DNA from: Pseudanabaena sp. UWO311
Lineage (GTDB): Bacteria > Cyanobacteriota > Cyanobacteriia > Pseudanabaenales > Pseudanabaenaceae
Direction of reading: 5' to 3'
Length of the DNA stretch: 64,000 nucleotides
Assembly (NCBI RefSeq): GCF_006937785.1
Contig: NZ_SJEE01000029.1
Coordinates: forward strand, 1 to 64,000
This document shows, piece after piece, positions 24,603 to 33,845 of this stretch (position 1 is its first letter; every line of letters starts with the position of its first letter). Position numbers and translations under genes: made by a program. The notes under the pieces are model-generated. The model did not search any database. It worked only from the letters and a program-made list of their open reading frames with translations, and was not told the origin of the DNA.

Positions 24603-24851
24603 TTAATCCGAATATTCGCTTGATTGTTGGATTAGTTTTGCCACCAACCCTGTCCAGCCAGTTTGATGACTAGCATCAATCCCTGAGCCATTATCACCAT
24701 GAAAATATTCATAAAACAACACTAAATTCTTCCAGTTAGCATCAGTATCAAATTTTGATTTTTTACCACTTTGCGAATCATTTACAGCGCGATCTCCTTG
24801 CTCGGCTCTTACAAAGATATTAATTAATGGGAAAACAAACCCTGATTTCAC
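24603..24851 (-). pseudogene. C-terminal fragment of a GH63-like glucosidase
   Basis: The 82 codons end [18 protein letters not shown], then [18 protein letters not shown], a strongly conserved end of GH63 (MGH1-type) glucosidases. The catalytic (alpha/alpha)6 barrel is missing and the preceding DNA shows no continuation. A 5'-deleted relic, possibly still translated but unlikely functional. Confidence 0.65.
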
Positions 24852-24977
24852 TAAATTGGGACATGCTATCGTTTCAAATTCTGTAACAGAGAAATAATCT
24901 TTGTAGAATGCCCCTTAAGATTATTAGGACTTACGCAAAAGGAAAGTAAGCAATTTAATGTATTGGAATGTATAGAA

Positions 24978-26204
24978 ATGTTACTGAAATCATCATTAAA
25001 TTCAAAATTGATTGCTTCTAGCTGTGTGACTCTGCTCAGTATCACGGCACTTTTAGCAAGGCCGTTAATTAGTATTGCTTGTTCGAGAGATTCAGGTATA
25101 CCCAAGCATATTGATCAACTCGTCATGTCAGATACTCAAAAAGCAAAAATCTTAGAGGATTTAAGAACTCGATTAGGATTGCCTAAACCTGCTGGCGAAT
25201 ATCTGAAAATTACTCAAGTCGAAGACATCCTAATTAGCGATTTTGATATTAAGATTGATTCAAAAATGGTAAGCTTTCCAATTTGGCGTGTAACCATTCA
25301 AGCGCAAGAGCAGTCTTGGGTTTATCTTGCTTATCATGATGAGTCCATTGCTTTTGATGCAGTCGCCAGTGTCCCAGAAAAGGTTCGCATTGCCTTGGCA
25401 AAAAAAATGAGAATTCCATCAGTTAAAGATCTACAGATTAAAGCTGCTGAATTGGTGACAAACATGAGGCAATGTCCAATCAATGCTGGATGCTTAGCAG
25501 GATATGAACTAAATTGGCGAATTTTGGCGGCGAATGAAAACAGTGTAAAGATCTATGATTTCGATCAAGAAGGAGCGGACTGGCAGCGCTGGTCAAAAGA
25601 GCAGATAAGTAGTAATGGACTTCCTACAAAGGTCAAATCTGCGGTAATGCAAGACGTGATTAACCGATCGCTAATAATTCCACCAAATTTAAATATTGAG
25701 AGTATCAAACCTGTTACTTGGAATGACTGTGGTAGCGCAGGTATCGATTCACCTACGCCTATGCCGAGAGGAACCTGTGCCAATGTTAGTTTCTCTGGTT
25801 GGCAAATGCGGGTGCGCTCTGGTGCTATCATTTATACTTACTATGTGCAATCTAATATAGATAGCTTGCCAGTGCCAGATGGAATGCAGAGTATTCCGCC
25901 AACAGTTTTAGAACAGGTCAAGCAAGATATCGCCCAGCGGACAAAAGCTTTAGCTCAAAACATTAGAGTGATGACAGTCTTACCTCAATATTTCGATCGC
26001 TGTTTAGATGCTGCTGGGAAAGACTGCCAGAATGGCATAATTGCTGGTTGGCAAGTAATGGCTGTTAGCGACACAGTCAGAGGGGACGGCGCTCAAGCGT
26101 CTTGGCTTTACCATACCAGTCTCAATGGGGAACAAATTCGCTTTGTTAAATTAGGCCCTTATTTCGCCATCCCAGCATTTGTCACACCAGTGTTGCCAAG
26201 ATAA
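24978..26204 (+). CDS. Exported protein with repeated Cys-loop units, unknown
   Basis: Not recognised. The 408-residue protein starts at MLLKSSLNSKLIASSC with a signal peptide whose end (LISIAC) resembles a lipobox. It shows four related units of about 85-100 residues. Three carry a two-cysteine loop followed by a Trp-containing strand: CPINAGCLAGYELNWRI, then C-GSAGIDSP...CANVSFSGWQMRV, then CLDAAGKDCQNGIIAGWQVMAV. Each unit is preceded by a segment of the type IPPNLNIESIKPV or LAQNIRVMTVLPQYF. This suggests a tandem beta-rich fold with disulfides. The next gene, 29 nt on, is also exported. Confidence 0.75.
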   Translation: MLLKSSLNSKLIASSCVTLLSITALLARPLISIACSRDSGIPKHIDQLVMSDTQKAKILEDLRTRLGLPKPAGEYLKITQVEDILISDFDIKIDSKMVSFPIWRVTIQAQEQSWVYLAYHDESIAFDAVASVPEKVRIALAKKMRIPSVKDLQIKAAELVTNMRQCPINAGCLAGYELNWRILAANENSVKIYDFDQEGADWQRWSKEQISSNGLPTKVKSAVMQDVINRSLIIPPNLNIESIKPVTWNDCGSAGIDSPTPMPRGTCANVSFSGWQMRVRSGAIIYTYYVQSNIDSLPVPDGMQSIPPTVLEQVKQDIAQRTKALAQNIRVMTVLPQYFDRCLDAAGKDCQNGIIAGWQVMAVSDTVRGDGAQASWLYHTSLNGEQIRFVKLGPYFAIPAFVTPVLPR

Positions 26205-26233
26205 AGAACTTGCTTTGCTATAACTGAACCATC

Positions 26234-28324
26234 ATGAAATCGCCAATAATTTTAGGTTTAATTTCTCTCCAAATCTTAGGTTGCGGATTTGGCGGGATTC
26301 ATCCTAGCTTTGCTGAGATGCGGTTACCTGTTTCAAATTTTTGTCGCACCGAATTTCTAAATGAAAGCGAGCGTCGCTGGAATGCGATCGCTAACCCGAA
26401 ACCTCAGGAGATATGGGTTCAACCACAGGAGATGTGGGCTCAGATCAGTGCGGAAATTGATGAAGCGCTAAGTCAAAATGATTCGGCACTATCGATCGCA
26501 ACACTCAAAAGAACTCATTCAGCTCTGCCACATTATGCCCGATGGTTAACTGCGATCGCGCCAGATCGCATAATTTCGCTAAGCGATCGCATTGTCGCAT
26601 TGGCAAAGACAATCGAGAATGGCTTACCCAAGAGCCTAGTACTGATCAATACGGCTCAAATCTATCAAAAGAATGGACAGCCAGAAAAGGCTCAGCAATC
26701 TATTAAACTAGCTATTCAATCATTGGACGGTAGACCAATTTCAGCGACTAATCCAGTCGCTTTCCCAATTGTTTACATGAAACTTGCCGAAGCGCTGGTT
26801 GAGGTTGGGAATCCAGTTGGAGCCACAAAATATTTTGATATAGCTTTTGCCCAAACCATTAAACTAGAAGATCTATTTGCGCGTAATAAATTTCTAGAAG
26901 AATTAATTGATTTCTATTTAAAAATAGAACAACCCGACAAAGCTTTAACCTCGTGGCAACAACTTCCCAAAGATGATGATTCTTATACTATCAATTTGAT
27001 TAAAATTGCGGGTGGCTACGCCAAACTTAAAAATTTATCTAAGTCTGCTCAACTACTCGAATCAGTCCTCACTAAGATATATGCGATCGCAAATACAGAA
27101 CAGAGAGAATCAAAATTGACGATGTTAGTTGTCAGCTATGCGTCTAGCGGTGATTTCCCTCGATTGATGTCGATCATGGCAAATATGCGTAGAGCGAATG
27201 CTGCACGCGCGATCGCATGGCTCGCGATCGCTGGCGAAGCACGTAAGGCCAATCAGCCTCAAATCGGCAAACAAGCCCTCACTCAGATGATTGCTGATGG
27301 GAAGGCGAGTAATATTCGAGGCAACTTCGACGATCGGCGAGATATGCAATGGAGTGCCGAAATGAGAAGCTTATCTAATTATCAAGGCTATACTCTAGAA
27401 CTGCTGGAATTTATGAAGGAAATTGGCTCTCCAAATTCTTTGCCATTCATTATCGGCGATCTAGTTCAAAACCAAAAATTTGACGCAGCCCAAAAGTTGA
27501 TCCCAAAGCCAATGATGATGCAAATCGATGCTGATGTATCTGATGTAAGTGAATTTTGGCTTGAGAAAATTGCGTTAGAGGCTGCCAAAGCAGGTCAACC
27601 TAAGCAAGCGATGCAAAGGGTTGCTAACGAAACTGATTTAAAGCGACTACTGATGTTTGCTGAGGCTTTACGGCAAGGTGGCAATACCAATGAAGCCGAT
27701 CGCCTATTTAATCTCGCTCAAAGCCAAATATCTGATTCATCATCAATTAGAGATCGAGCTGCGATCGCGTCTGCTCTTTTGCAGCAACCAACTCGGGTAA
27801 ATCAAGCAGAGAAATTTCTTCAGCAAATCCAAGCCCAAATTGCGATAGAGCCAGATCTGGCGAAGCGAACATCATTGCTGATTAGTATTCAGTCAGAATT
27901 TATCAATCGACAATCAGGAATCAATTTGCGATCGCGGTATTTCGATTTAGCCAAGCAGCTCAATATTCTTAATTATGTAGACTTTGCCACAACTATGGGC
28001 GAGCGGATGCTTAGTCTTCGCGATCCTATTTCGGCATCAATTTTTATCGGCTTTGCTGGTAATGCAATCAATACAAAACTAGAATTCAGTCTTCAGGTAA
28101 TCGAGATGACTCTGAGCCAAGGCGACAAAATTCGAGCAAGATCGCTACTAAAACATCATCTCTCTTCGCTAATTTCAAGCTCTCAAAATTCGGCAAAATA
28201 TCTAGAGAGACTCGCAATGCTTTTAGTACAGGTAGGTGATGTGACAACCGCTCAAGATGTCGCTCGCTTGATGAAGCCATCCTCAGAAAGCGATCACTTA
28301 TCCAAACGGCTTCGCTGTTATTAA
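26234..28324 (+). CDS. Exported TPR-like repeat protein, unknown
   Basis: 696-residue protein with a signal peptide (MKSPIILGLISLQILGCGFGGIHPSFA) followed almost entirely by helical repeats of tetratricopeptide type, e.g. LINTAQIYQKNGQPEKAQQS, YMKLAEALVEVGNPVGATKYF and LLMFAEALRQGGNTNEADRLF. No catalytic domain is visible. It probably forms a solenoid for protein contacts in the periplasm or at the cell surface. It lies 29 nt after the Cys-loop exported protein and is probably co-transcribed; together they may act as a pair. Confidence 0.8.
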   Translation: MKSPIILGLISLQILGCGFGGIHPSFAEMRLPVSNFCRTEFLNESERRWNAIANPKPQEIWVQPQEMWAQISAEIDEALSQNDSALSIATLKRTHSALPHYARWLTAIAPDRIISLSDRIVALAKTIENGLPKSLVLINTAQIYQKNGQPEKAQQSIKLAIQSLDGRPISATNPVAFPIVYMKLAEALVEVGNPVGATKYFDIAFAQTIKLEDLFARNKFLEELIDFYLKIEQPDKALTSWQQLPKDDDSYTINLIKIAGGYAKLKNLSKSAQLLESVLTKIYAIANTEQRESKLTMLVVSYASSGDFPRLMSIMANMRRANAARAIAWLAIAGEARKANQPQIGKQALTQMIADGKASNIRGNFDDRRDMQWSAEMRSLSNYQGYTLELLEFMKEIGSPNSLPFIIGDLVQNQKFDAAQKLIPKPMMMQIDADVSDVSEFWLEKIALEAAKAGQPKQAMQRVANETDLKRLLMFAEALRQGGNTNEADRLFNLAQSQISDSSSIRDRAAIASALLQQPTRVNQAEKFLQQIQAQIAIEPDLAKRTSLLISIQSEFINRQSGINLRSRYFDLAKQLNILNYVDFATTMGERMLSLRDPISASIFIGFAGNAINTKLEFSLQVIEMTLSQGDKIRARSLLKHHLSSLISSSQNSAKYLERLAMLLVQVGDVTTAQDVARLMKPSSESDHLSKRLRCY

Positions 28325-28349
28325 GTGAGGTTTGCTTAGGACATAAAAC

Positions 28350-28394
28350 CCAAAATAAAAGTGGCGGCGCTTCGCGCCGCCACTTTTATTTTGG
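28350..28394. terminator. Long terminator palindrome after the TPR gene
   Basis: 21-bp perfect stem (CCAAAATAAAAGTGGCGGCGC and complement) around a TTC loop, giving the GCTTCGC core. A second small stem AAAAGTCTCA-TCA-AGTGAGACTTTT-like follows near 28410-28436. Confidence 0.75.
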
Positions 28395-28486
28395 CAGCTA
28401 TATTTTGGCAAAAGTCTCATCAAGTGAGACTTTTATGACAGAATTTATAAGCACAATGTCAAAAAGTTTTCGTTTAGATAGCCATC

Positions 28487-29578
28487 ATGCTCAAAGCTGG
28501 GATTGTCGGACTACCCAATGTGGGGAAGTCTACGTTATTTAATGCCCTAGTTGCCAACGCCAAGGCGGAAGCAGCCAACTTTCCCTTTTGTACGATTGAA
28601 CCCAACGTTGGCTCGGTGTCCGTCCCTGACGATCGCCTAAATACCCTCGCCGCAGTCGGTAAATCCGCGCAAATCATCGCCACCAGAGTCGAATTTGTAG
28701 ATATCGCGGGACTGGTCAGAGGAGCAAGCAAAGGCGAAGGACTAGGAAATCAATTTTTAGGAAATATTCGAGTCTGCGATGCGATCGTCCATGTCGTACG
28801 TTGTTTTGAAAATGACGACATTATCCATGTTGAGGCTTCGATCGATCCTGCTCGTGATATTGAAATCATCACCCTCGAACTTGCGCTATCTGATTTGGCT
28901 CAAGTCGATCGCCGTATCGATCGCACCCGCAAGGCTGCCCGTGCCGATGCCGATGCCAAAATCGAATTAGCAGCCCTTGAAAAAGTCCGCGAGACCCTCG
29001 ATGCTGGCAAACCTGCGCGTTTAGCTAGTCTCACCGATGAAGAAAAAGAAGCAATTTCAGTATTGCAGTTGCTTACTCTAAAACCGACGATTTATGCAGC
29101 GAATGTCTCGGAAGATGATCTTGCTACAGGTAACGCTTTTGTCGATAAAGTAAAGGCGATCGCTGCTGCCGAAAATGCTGAAGTAACAATTGTTTCGGCT
29201 CAAGTCGAGTCAGAACTTTTGGAGCTACCCGACGAAGAGCGTCAAGACTTTTTGGAATCTCTTGGAGTCAAAGAGGGCGGCTTAAAATCTTTAATTCGCG
29301 CTACCTATCACCTCTTAGGACTCCGCACCTATTTCACAGTTGGTCCTAAAGAGGCGCGTGCATGGACAATTCACGCAGGCATGAAAGCCCCTCAAGCCGC
29401 AGGTGTAATTCACTCTGATTTTGAAAAAGCATTTATTCGAGCAGAAACTGTCGCCTTTAAAGACCTTGTGGATTGTGGCTCGATGAGTGCTGCTCGTTCT
29501 AAGGGATTGCTCCGCAGTGAGGGCAAAGAATATGTCGTACAAGAAGGTGATGTGATTTTATTCCTCACTAGCGCGTAA
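28487..29578 (+). CDS. ychF: YchF/Obg-like ATPase
   Basis: Universally conserved P-loop ATPase of the Obg family, 363 residues, linked to ribosomes and redox stress responses. P-loop GLPNVGKST, switch II DIAGLVRGASKGEGLGNQFL and the NVSE motif that replaces NKxD (ATP rather than GTP preference) are present. A TGS domain closes the protein (YFTVGPKEARAWTIHAGMKAP...). Normal length, complete. It stands alone between the TPR gene and a repeat-rich gap. Confidence 0.97.
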   Translation: MLKAGIVGLPNVGKSTLFNALVANAKAEAANFPFCTIEPNVGSVSVPDDRLNTLAAVGKSAQIIATRVEFVDIAGLVRGASKGEGLGNQFLGNIRVCDAIVHVVRCFENDDIIHVEASIDPARDIEIITLELALSDLAQVDRRIDRTRKAARADADAKIELAALEKVRETLDAGKPARLASLTDEEKEAISVLQLLTLKPTIYAANVSEDDLATGNAFVDKVKAIAAAENAEVTIVSAQVESELLELPDEERQDFLESLGVKEGGLKSLIRATYHLLGLRTYFTVGPKEARAWTIHAGMKAPQAAGVIHSDFEKAFIRAETVAFKDLVDCGSMSAARSKGLLRSEGKEYVVQEGDVILFLTSA

Positions 29579-29588
29579 ACACTAAACC

Positions 29589-29695
29589 AAGAACTCAAGT
29601 TCTTGGCTAAAAGCTCAAGTCCACTGAAGTGGACTAAAGAATATTCCCAAACTATCCCGTTTCAACGGGCTTGAGCTTTTAGCCCGCACTTGAGT
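29589..29695. repeat. Palindromic dispersed repeat
   Basis: Starts AAGAACTCAAGTTCTTGGCT and contains GGCTAAAAGCTCAAG, whose complement CTTGAGCTTTTAGCC recurs near the right end; two inner hairpins (TCCACTGAAGTGGA, CCCGTTTCAACGGG). Resembles short interspersed palindromic repeats of cyanobacteria. Confidence 0.65.
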
Positions 29696-29731
29696 GCAAG
29701 GCAACTGCTTGAGCGCAAAGCACTGTATGCA

Positions 29732-29770
29732 AAACAAAAAGACCCAGCCAATGGCTAGGTCTTTTTGTTT
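29732..29770. terminator. Terminator in the ychF-clc gap
   Basis: AAACAAAAAGACCCAGCCA arm and partner (one mismatch) with a one-base centre, T-rich on the plus strand; about 150 nt after ychF. Confidence 0.65.
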
Positions 29771-29870
29771 CGGAATACTTTAGGATCTTTAGGTCACAGT
29801 CAACTGCTGGAAGGATCTCAGGTTTACTAGTAAATTAGGCTAGCGAACTAGAGATAATTAACTAAATACC

Positions 29871-29945
29871 TTACAGAACAGCCCCAGCACACAGCTCGGA
29901 AACCTGAAGACCCATACGTTTACCGCTACTACTATCTGATTGCAT
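29871..29945 (-). CDS. Possible 24-residue peptide with a perfect ribosome site
   Basis: On the minus strand AGGAGG stands 8 nt before an ATG that opens MQSDSSSGKRMGLQVSELCA, then GAVL and TAA. The Shine-Dalgarno is among the strongest in the window. No family is recognised; the Ser-rich, basic start and single-Cys end do not look like a membrane peptide. It lies in a 520-bp gap with no other gene, between ychF and the ClC gene. It could be a leader peptide, a small regulatory or precursor peptide, or chance. Confidence 0.4.
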   Translation of the reverse strand: MQSDSSSGKRMGLQVSELCAGAVL

Positions 29946-30061
29946 GGGCATCACCTCCTGTTATCTAAATGTTTATTATCAAGTGTGGTTCGGCTTGACA
30001 CCGAAGGTTTATTCAACCTGAAACGTAATATAGCTGACAAATCAGGATTTGACAAGAGCTT

Positions 30062-30100
30062 AAATGAATTTTCAGTACTTACGGTACTGAAAATTCATTT
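30062..30100 (-). terminator. Terminator of the ClC gene
   Basis: 17-bp perfect stem (AAATGAATTTTCAGTAC and complement) around TTACG, overlapping the ClC stop codon at 30099. Confidence 0.7.
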
Positions 30101-32702
30101 ATACAGCTTTGCGAAAAATGATGATAGTTCTGTTGCTGTTTCGAGCGATCGCATCAGGAATATTTCCATGTATAATCTGCTGCACAAGCCCCTCACGACT
30201 TGCCCCTAACATAATTACATCACTTCTCTCCTGATTAGCTAAATCAAGAATCGCATCAGCAATTGATTTAGAACAAATGGGAATCGTTCCAACAGAAAAG
30301 CGAAGCGATTTATATAAAGAATCTGCATATTTCTCTAGCTGACTTGCCTGATAATTCTCGTCCGCAGGAGCAAAGATCTGACATAGACAGACTTCTGGAT
30401 AAGCAGAAAGTGTCATCAGTGCAGGGAGTAATAATAATGCACTCTCAGTATTTGGTCCTCCAGCAATGGGTATTAACCAACGATTGAAAGAAATATTTGG
30501 CTTCTTGAATTCTTGATTAAATGGATTAACTTTCTGCAAGCGATCGCTAAATTTGACAAGCATTACATCACAATTTGCTTGCCTTACCACAGTATCCACT
30601 GTGTCCCCAAATATGCGATCGGGAGATTTCGATTTACCGTACCAGCTGATTAACAGCAAATCAATCTGGCGATCGCTAGCTACTTCTAGAATCGTCTGAC
30701 CCTCATCATGAGCGACACGCACTTGCGAATGGATAGAAACTTTCCTCGTCTTAGCAGCATTAGTCACCTGTTGAAATAGTTCTAAACTAGGATTTAAATC
30801 AACAGCTGTTGCTGATGGCGACAGATGGGGAGAGATAGAGATAATATGCAAACATTCTAATTCGTAGTTTTGTTTTTCTGCGATCGCAAGCGCAATTTCA
30901 ATCAAATACATCGCCGTTTGAGGATTGTTCAAAGGCAGCAATAAACGCCCTTTTCCCGTCGCAGTTCCGCGTTGTTGGTAAACAAGATAGGAAGATTTAG
31001 ATATTTGGGAACTGACCCCACGTAATCGCTTTGACTGAGCGCGTAAAATATCGCTACGAGTGATAATACCAACCAGATTATTGCGATCAATCACAGGTAA
31101 CCGCGAAAGCTTGTAATAGGAGAGTAGATAGAGAACTTGAGAAAGGCTCTCTTCAGGACTCACCGTAATCGGCTTTTGGGTCATGATTTGGCGGATTGCT
31201 ACAGAGTCCGACATCTTGCTTTCTTGAGCCTTGACTAAATCCATTTGCGTGAGAATACCGACTAGATGCCCATCAGTGACGACAGGAAAGCCACGATGTC
31301 GCGATCGCGCAAATGTCTGTATTGCCTCATTGATGATCATGTCACTGTTGAGGGTCTCTACCTGTTGCTGCATCACATCTATGGCTCTCAGCCCATCCCA
31401 TAATCCGTCAGTGACAATTTCTGCTTCAAGATGAATGCCTTTCTGTTCCAATAAATGGGTGTACAAAGAGCCAGGAGCATATTTTTCTGTGCAGAGATAG
31501 GCAACTACGCTAGTAATCATCAATGGCAGGATGATATTAAAATCCCGCGTGATTTCAAATACAATCACAAAGGCGGTAATTGGTACTTTGGCGACTGCGC
31601 CAAAGAAAGCCCCCATTCCCGAAAGTGCATAGGTTGAGAGCGTCCCCATACCCAGTAGCGAATGCTCTAAATTCCCCACCAGTGAGCCAAGAGCTGATCC
31701 TAAGATCAAGCTGGGTACAAATAATCCTCCAGAAGTTTCGGCGCTACAGGCAATTAAAGTGAGCACAAATCGGACTACAAAGGTTCCAGCCGTAGCTTGC
31801 CAGTTTGATTGTCCCGTAGCCAAAAATAGCTGCAAGCCAGTACTGTCACGAAATTCACTAGGCAACATGGCGATCGCAAGTCCCGACAAACAACCTGCGA
31901 TCGCAATCCGCCATGCAAATCCAATTTTAAAAAAATTGCGATTCCATTTGATTACGGCAAGTACACTGTGATTAAAGAATGCTGCAAACCATCCAACTAG
32001 CAAACCCAGTAATAGGAGAAAAGGAATTTCTTGGGCGGAGAATTGAATGATGGGAATAACTGAGGTAAGGCTATGCCCTGACAACATCAGAGAAACTACA
32101 CCGCCAATAAACGAAGCAAGAATTGCAGTTCCTAAAGTCAGGCTTGAGACATCATGTAGTAATTCTTCAATTACAAATAATACGCCTGCGATCGGGGCAT
32201 TAAATCCTGCGGCAAGTCCTGCGGCAGCTCCTGCGGCGATCAGTTGACGCTGATATTCAGGCGAGGTGGGAATCCATTGACTTACTTGTCCTGCGATCGC
32301 AGCTCCAATTTGCACCGTTGGCCCCTGACGACCAAGCGCTAATCCTGAACCGAGTGCCAAAATCGTACTGGCAATTTTAACAACGGCAACACGCAGATTT
32401 AGTGCGATCGGCACATAACCAAGGGCGGCTTTGACTTGAGGAATGCCACTGCCTGAGGCTTCAGGTGCAAATTGCTCAATTAAAAATCCTGAAAGATATC
32501 CGCCTGTCAATCCAATTATGGGTAATGCAAACCATGCTGGTAGGTCATTTGCAATTTGAAGTCGCCACCCTCCGATCCAGCCAATCCCCTGTTTCAACAT
32601 AACAGCAGCTAGTCCAGCCACTACCCCTATCAAACAAGCTTCAAAAATGGCTAGACGTTTTGGTTTTAACCATTTTTGCCACGATGATATGCCTGAAGCC
32701 AT
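30099..32702 (-). CDS. ClC chloride channel/antiporter fused to CBS and USP domains
   Basis: 867-residue membrane protein. The N-terminal half is a ClC with the selectivity motif GSGIPQVKAA, the helix-N region and NAPIAGVLFVIEE containing the internal proton glutamate. The external gating motif, usually GREGP, reads GRQGPTVQIGA, so the gating glutamate is Gln. Two CBS domains follow (MQQQVETLNSDMIINEAIQ..., and IMTQKPITVSPEESLSQVL...). The last third holds two universal-stress-protein-like domains (LLLPLNNPQTAMYLIEIAL..., and RWLIPIAGGPNTESALLLL...). The architecture suggests nucleotide-regulated anion transport. It is monocistronic. Confidence 0.93.
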   Translation of the reverse strand: MASGISSWQKWLKPKRLAIFEACLIGVVAGLAAVMLKQGIGWIGGWRLQIANDLPAWFALPIIGLTGGYLSGFLIEQFAPEASGSGIPQVKAALGYVPIALNLRVAVVKIASTILALGSGLALGRQGPTVQIGAAIAGQVSQWIPTSPEYQRQLIAAGAAAGLAAGFNAPIAGVLFVIEELLHDVSSLTLGTAILASFIGGVVSLMLSGHSLTSVIPIIQFSAQEIPFLLLLGLLVGWFAAFFNHSVLAVIKWNRNFFKIGFAWRIAIAGCLSGLAIAMLPSEFRDSTGLQLFLATGQSNWQATAGTFVVRFVLTLIACSAETSGGLFVPSLILGSALGSLVGNLEHSLLGMGTLSTYALSGMGAFFGAVAKVPITAFVIVFEITRDFNIILPLMITSVVAYLCTEKYAPGSLYTHLLEQKGIHLEAEIVTDGLWDGLRAIDVMQQQVETLNSDMIINEAIQTFARSRHRGFPVVTDGHLVGILTQMDLVKAQESKMSDSVAIRQIMTQKPITVSPEESLSQVLYLLSYYKLSRLPVIDRNNLVGIITRSDILRAQSKRLRGVSSQISKSSYLVYQQRGTATGKGRLLLPLNNPQTAMYLIEIALAIAEKQNYELECLHIISISPHLSPSATAVDLNPSLELFQQVTNAAKTRKVSIHSQVRVAHDEGQTILEVASDRQIDLLLISWYGKSKSPDRIFGDTVDTVVRQANCDVMLVKFSDRLQKVNPFNQEFKKPNISFNRWLIPIAGGPNTESALLLLPALMTLSAYPEVCLCQIFAPADENYQASQLEKYADSLYKSLRFSVGTIPICSKSIADAILDLANQERSDVIMLGASREGLVQQIIHGNIPDAIARNSNRTIIIFRKAV

Positions 32703-32842
32703 AAAAAGTTACTGAATCTTATTTTAAAACTCATTACAGCGAATATCTAAGTAGTTTAACCGACAATGAGTAGGCGATCTTCAAATATCTAAACACCTAA
32801 TTTGATGTACTTTTCATTCGTCAAGATTTCAGACCAAAGTTA

Positions 32843-33196
32843 TTAGATCTCAGTTAACTCTACTCTATTGCCATCTGGATCTGAAACTACTGCACGCCAT
32901 CCCCAAGGAGAATTTGCAGGTGCGGAAATAATTGAAGCCCCATACTTTTTAAGTTCGCTGACAGCAGCTTCTAAAGAAGTTACTTGAAATCCCAGTCGAA
33001 TCGTGGATATTGATTCTGCTTCAGTTACTAATGGATATATTTCAAAGGTGATACAACCTATCTCACTAGCAAAATGCTCTAAACCTTTGCCATGTTGGTG
33101 CTTGACGAAAGACATCCCTAACAATTGATAGAATGCAGCAGATTTATCAATATTATTTGAACGGATGACAACCAGATTTAGCAAGATTTTACTCAT
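32843..33196 (-). CDS. Glyoxalase/VOC-superfamily protein
   Basis: 117-residue single-domain protein of the vicinal-oxygen-chelate fold: LLNLVVIRSNNIDKSAAFYQLLG at the start, RLGFQVTSLEAAVSELKKYGASII in the middle and GWRAVVSDPDGNRVELTEI at the end with the metal-ligand Glu. I start at the ATG of MSKILLN; a TTG four codons earlier is possible. Substrate unknown; such proteins act in detoxification or as dioxygenases. Confidence 0.85.
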   Translation of the reverse strand: MSKILLNLVVIRSNNIDKSAAFYQLLGMSFVKHQHGKGLEHFASEIGCITFEIYPLVTEAESISTIRLGFQVTSLEAAVSELKKYGASIISAPANSPWGWRAVVSDPDGNRVELTEI

Positions 33197-33306
33197 TATT
33201 TCTATCAATTCTTAGATTTCATTCATTGTGATGTAAGCCTCGAATTATTCTCATAAAGTAGGCTGGCAAGCAATTGTTCAGGCTTTGCTCTTGTATGGTG
33301 TTAATA

Positions 33307-33470
33307 CTGATGTTACGTGGAAGGATTTCCTGTCATAGCACAGGTCTAGGGCTGGCACGGCGGCACAGCCCCTACAGTACCCTCTAAATTGAGGTAGGGG
33401 CAATCCCCCCGTAGTTGCCCTGCTACGCTAGCAGCAAGAGGTCTACCATCTAAGTTCCACGTAACATCAG
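33307..33470. mobile_element. MITE-like element, copy 2
   Basis: 164-bp element with perfect 16-bp terminal inverted repeats CTGATGTTACGTGGAA and TTCCACGTAACATCAG, flanked by TTAATA direct repeats (33301-33306, 33471-33476). Homologous to the complement of 14987-15152, including shared blocks GGTAGGGGCAATCCCCCCGT and CTAGCAGCAAGA. It has inserted in the 3' end of the gene starting at 33828. Confidence 0.9.
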
Positions 33471-33828
33471 TTAATAGTCTCTGCCATTCTCCGTATTGCT
33501 CTTCAGAAAGTTTTGTTGTCGCAACTAGTTTAGCTTCTTCATCTTGCCACAACAGCACTCTTACCTCGTCTCTGATGTAAAAATAAAGAGTGTGATGTGC
33601 TTCGTATAATGAAATTACTGCCCAAACGATACATCCATCAAGTTCGCCTGCGGGCTTTCTCTTTACATCCTTTAGATTCAATATCAGCCGCTCAGCAAGG
33701 ATATAAATGGCATCAGTGCCAAGAAAAATATTTGAGTCTCTAGTCAACAAATAACATTTAGCCCAGCCATTCTCATCCACAGTGATATGTAAATCGCCAT
33801 CCTCTCCTTCTAACTTTAGGTCATACAT
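33346..33828 (-). CDS. Uncharacterised protein with MITE-encoded C-terminus
   Basis: The native part (about 118 residues, MYDLKLEGEDGDLHITVDEN... to GEWQRLLT) is not recognised; it is a small soluble alpha/beta protein with acidic surface. The last 41 codons (DVTWNLDGRPLAASVAGQLR...) are read from the inserted MITE. Removing the element and one target copy restores QRLLTPYKSKA and a stop, so the ancestral protein ended six residues after the insertion. The insert may not abolish function, since only the tail changed. The next gene (33846) is upstream with a 17-nt gap. Confidence 0.65.
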   Translation of the reverse strand: MYDLKLEGEDGDLHITVDENGWAKCYLLTRDSNIFLGTDAIYILAERLILNLKDVKRKPAGELDGCIVWAVISLYEAHHTLYFYIRDEVRVLLWQDEEAKLVATTKLSEEQYGEWQRLLTDVTWNLDGRPLAASVAGQLRGDCPYLNLEGTVGAVPPCQP

Positions 33829-33845
33829 ACTTTTGCAAATTAGAA

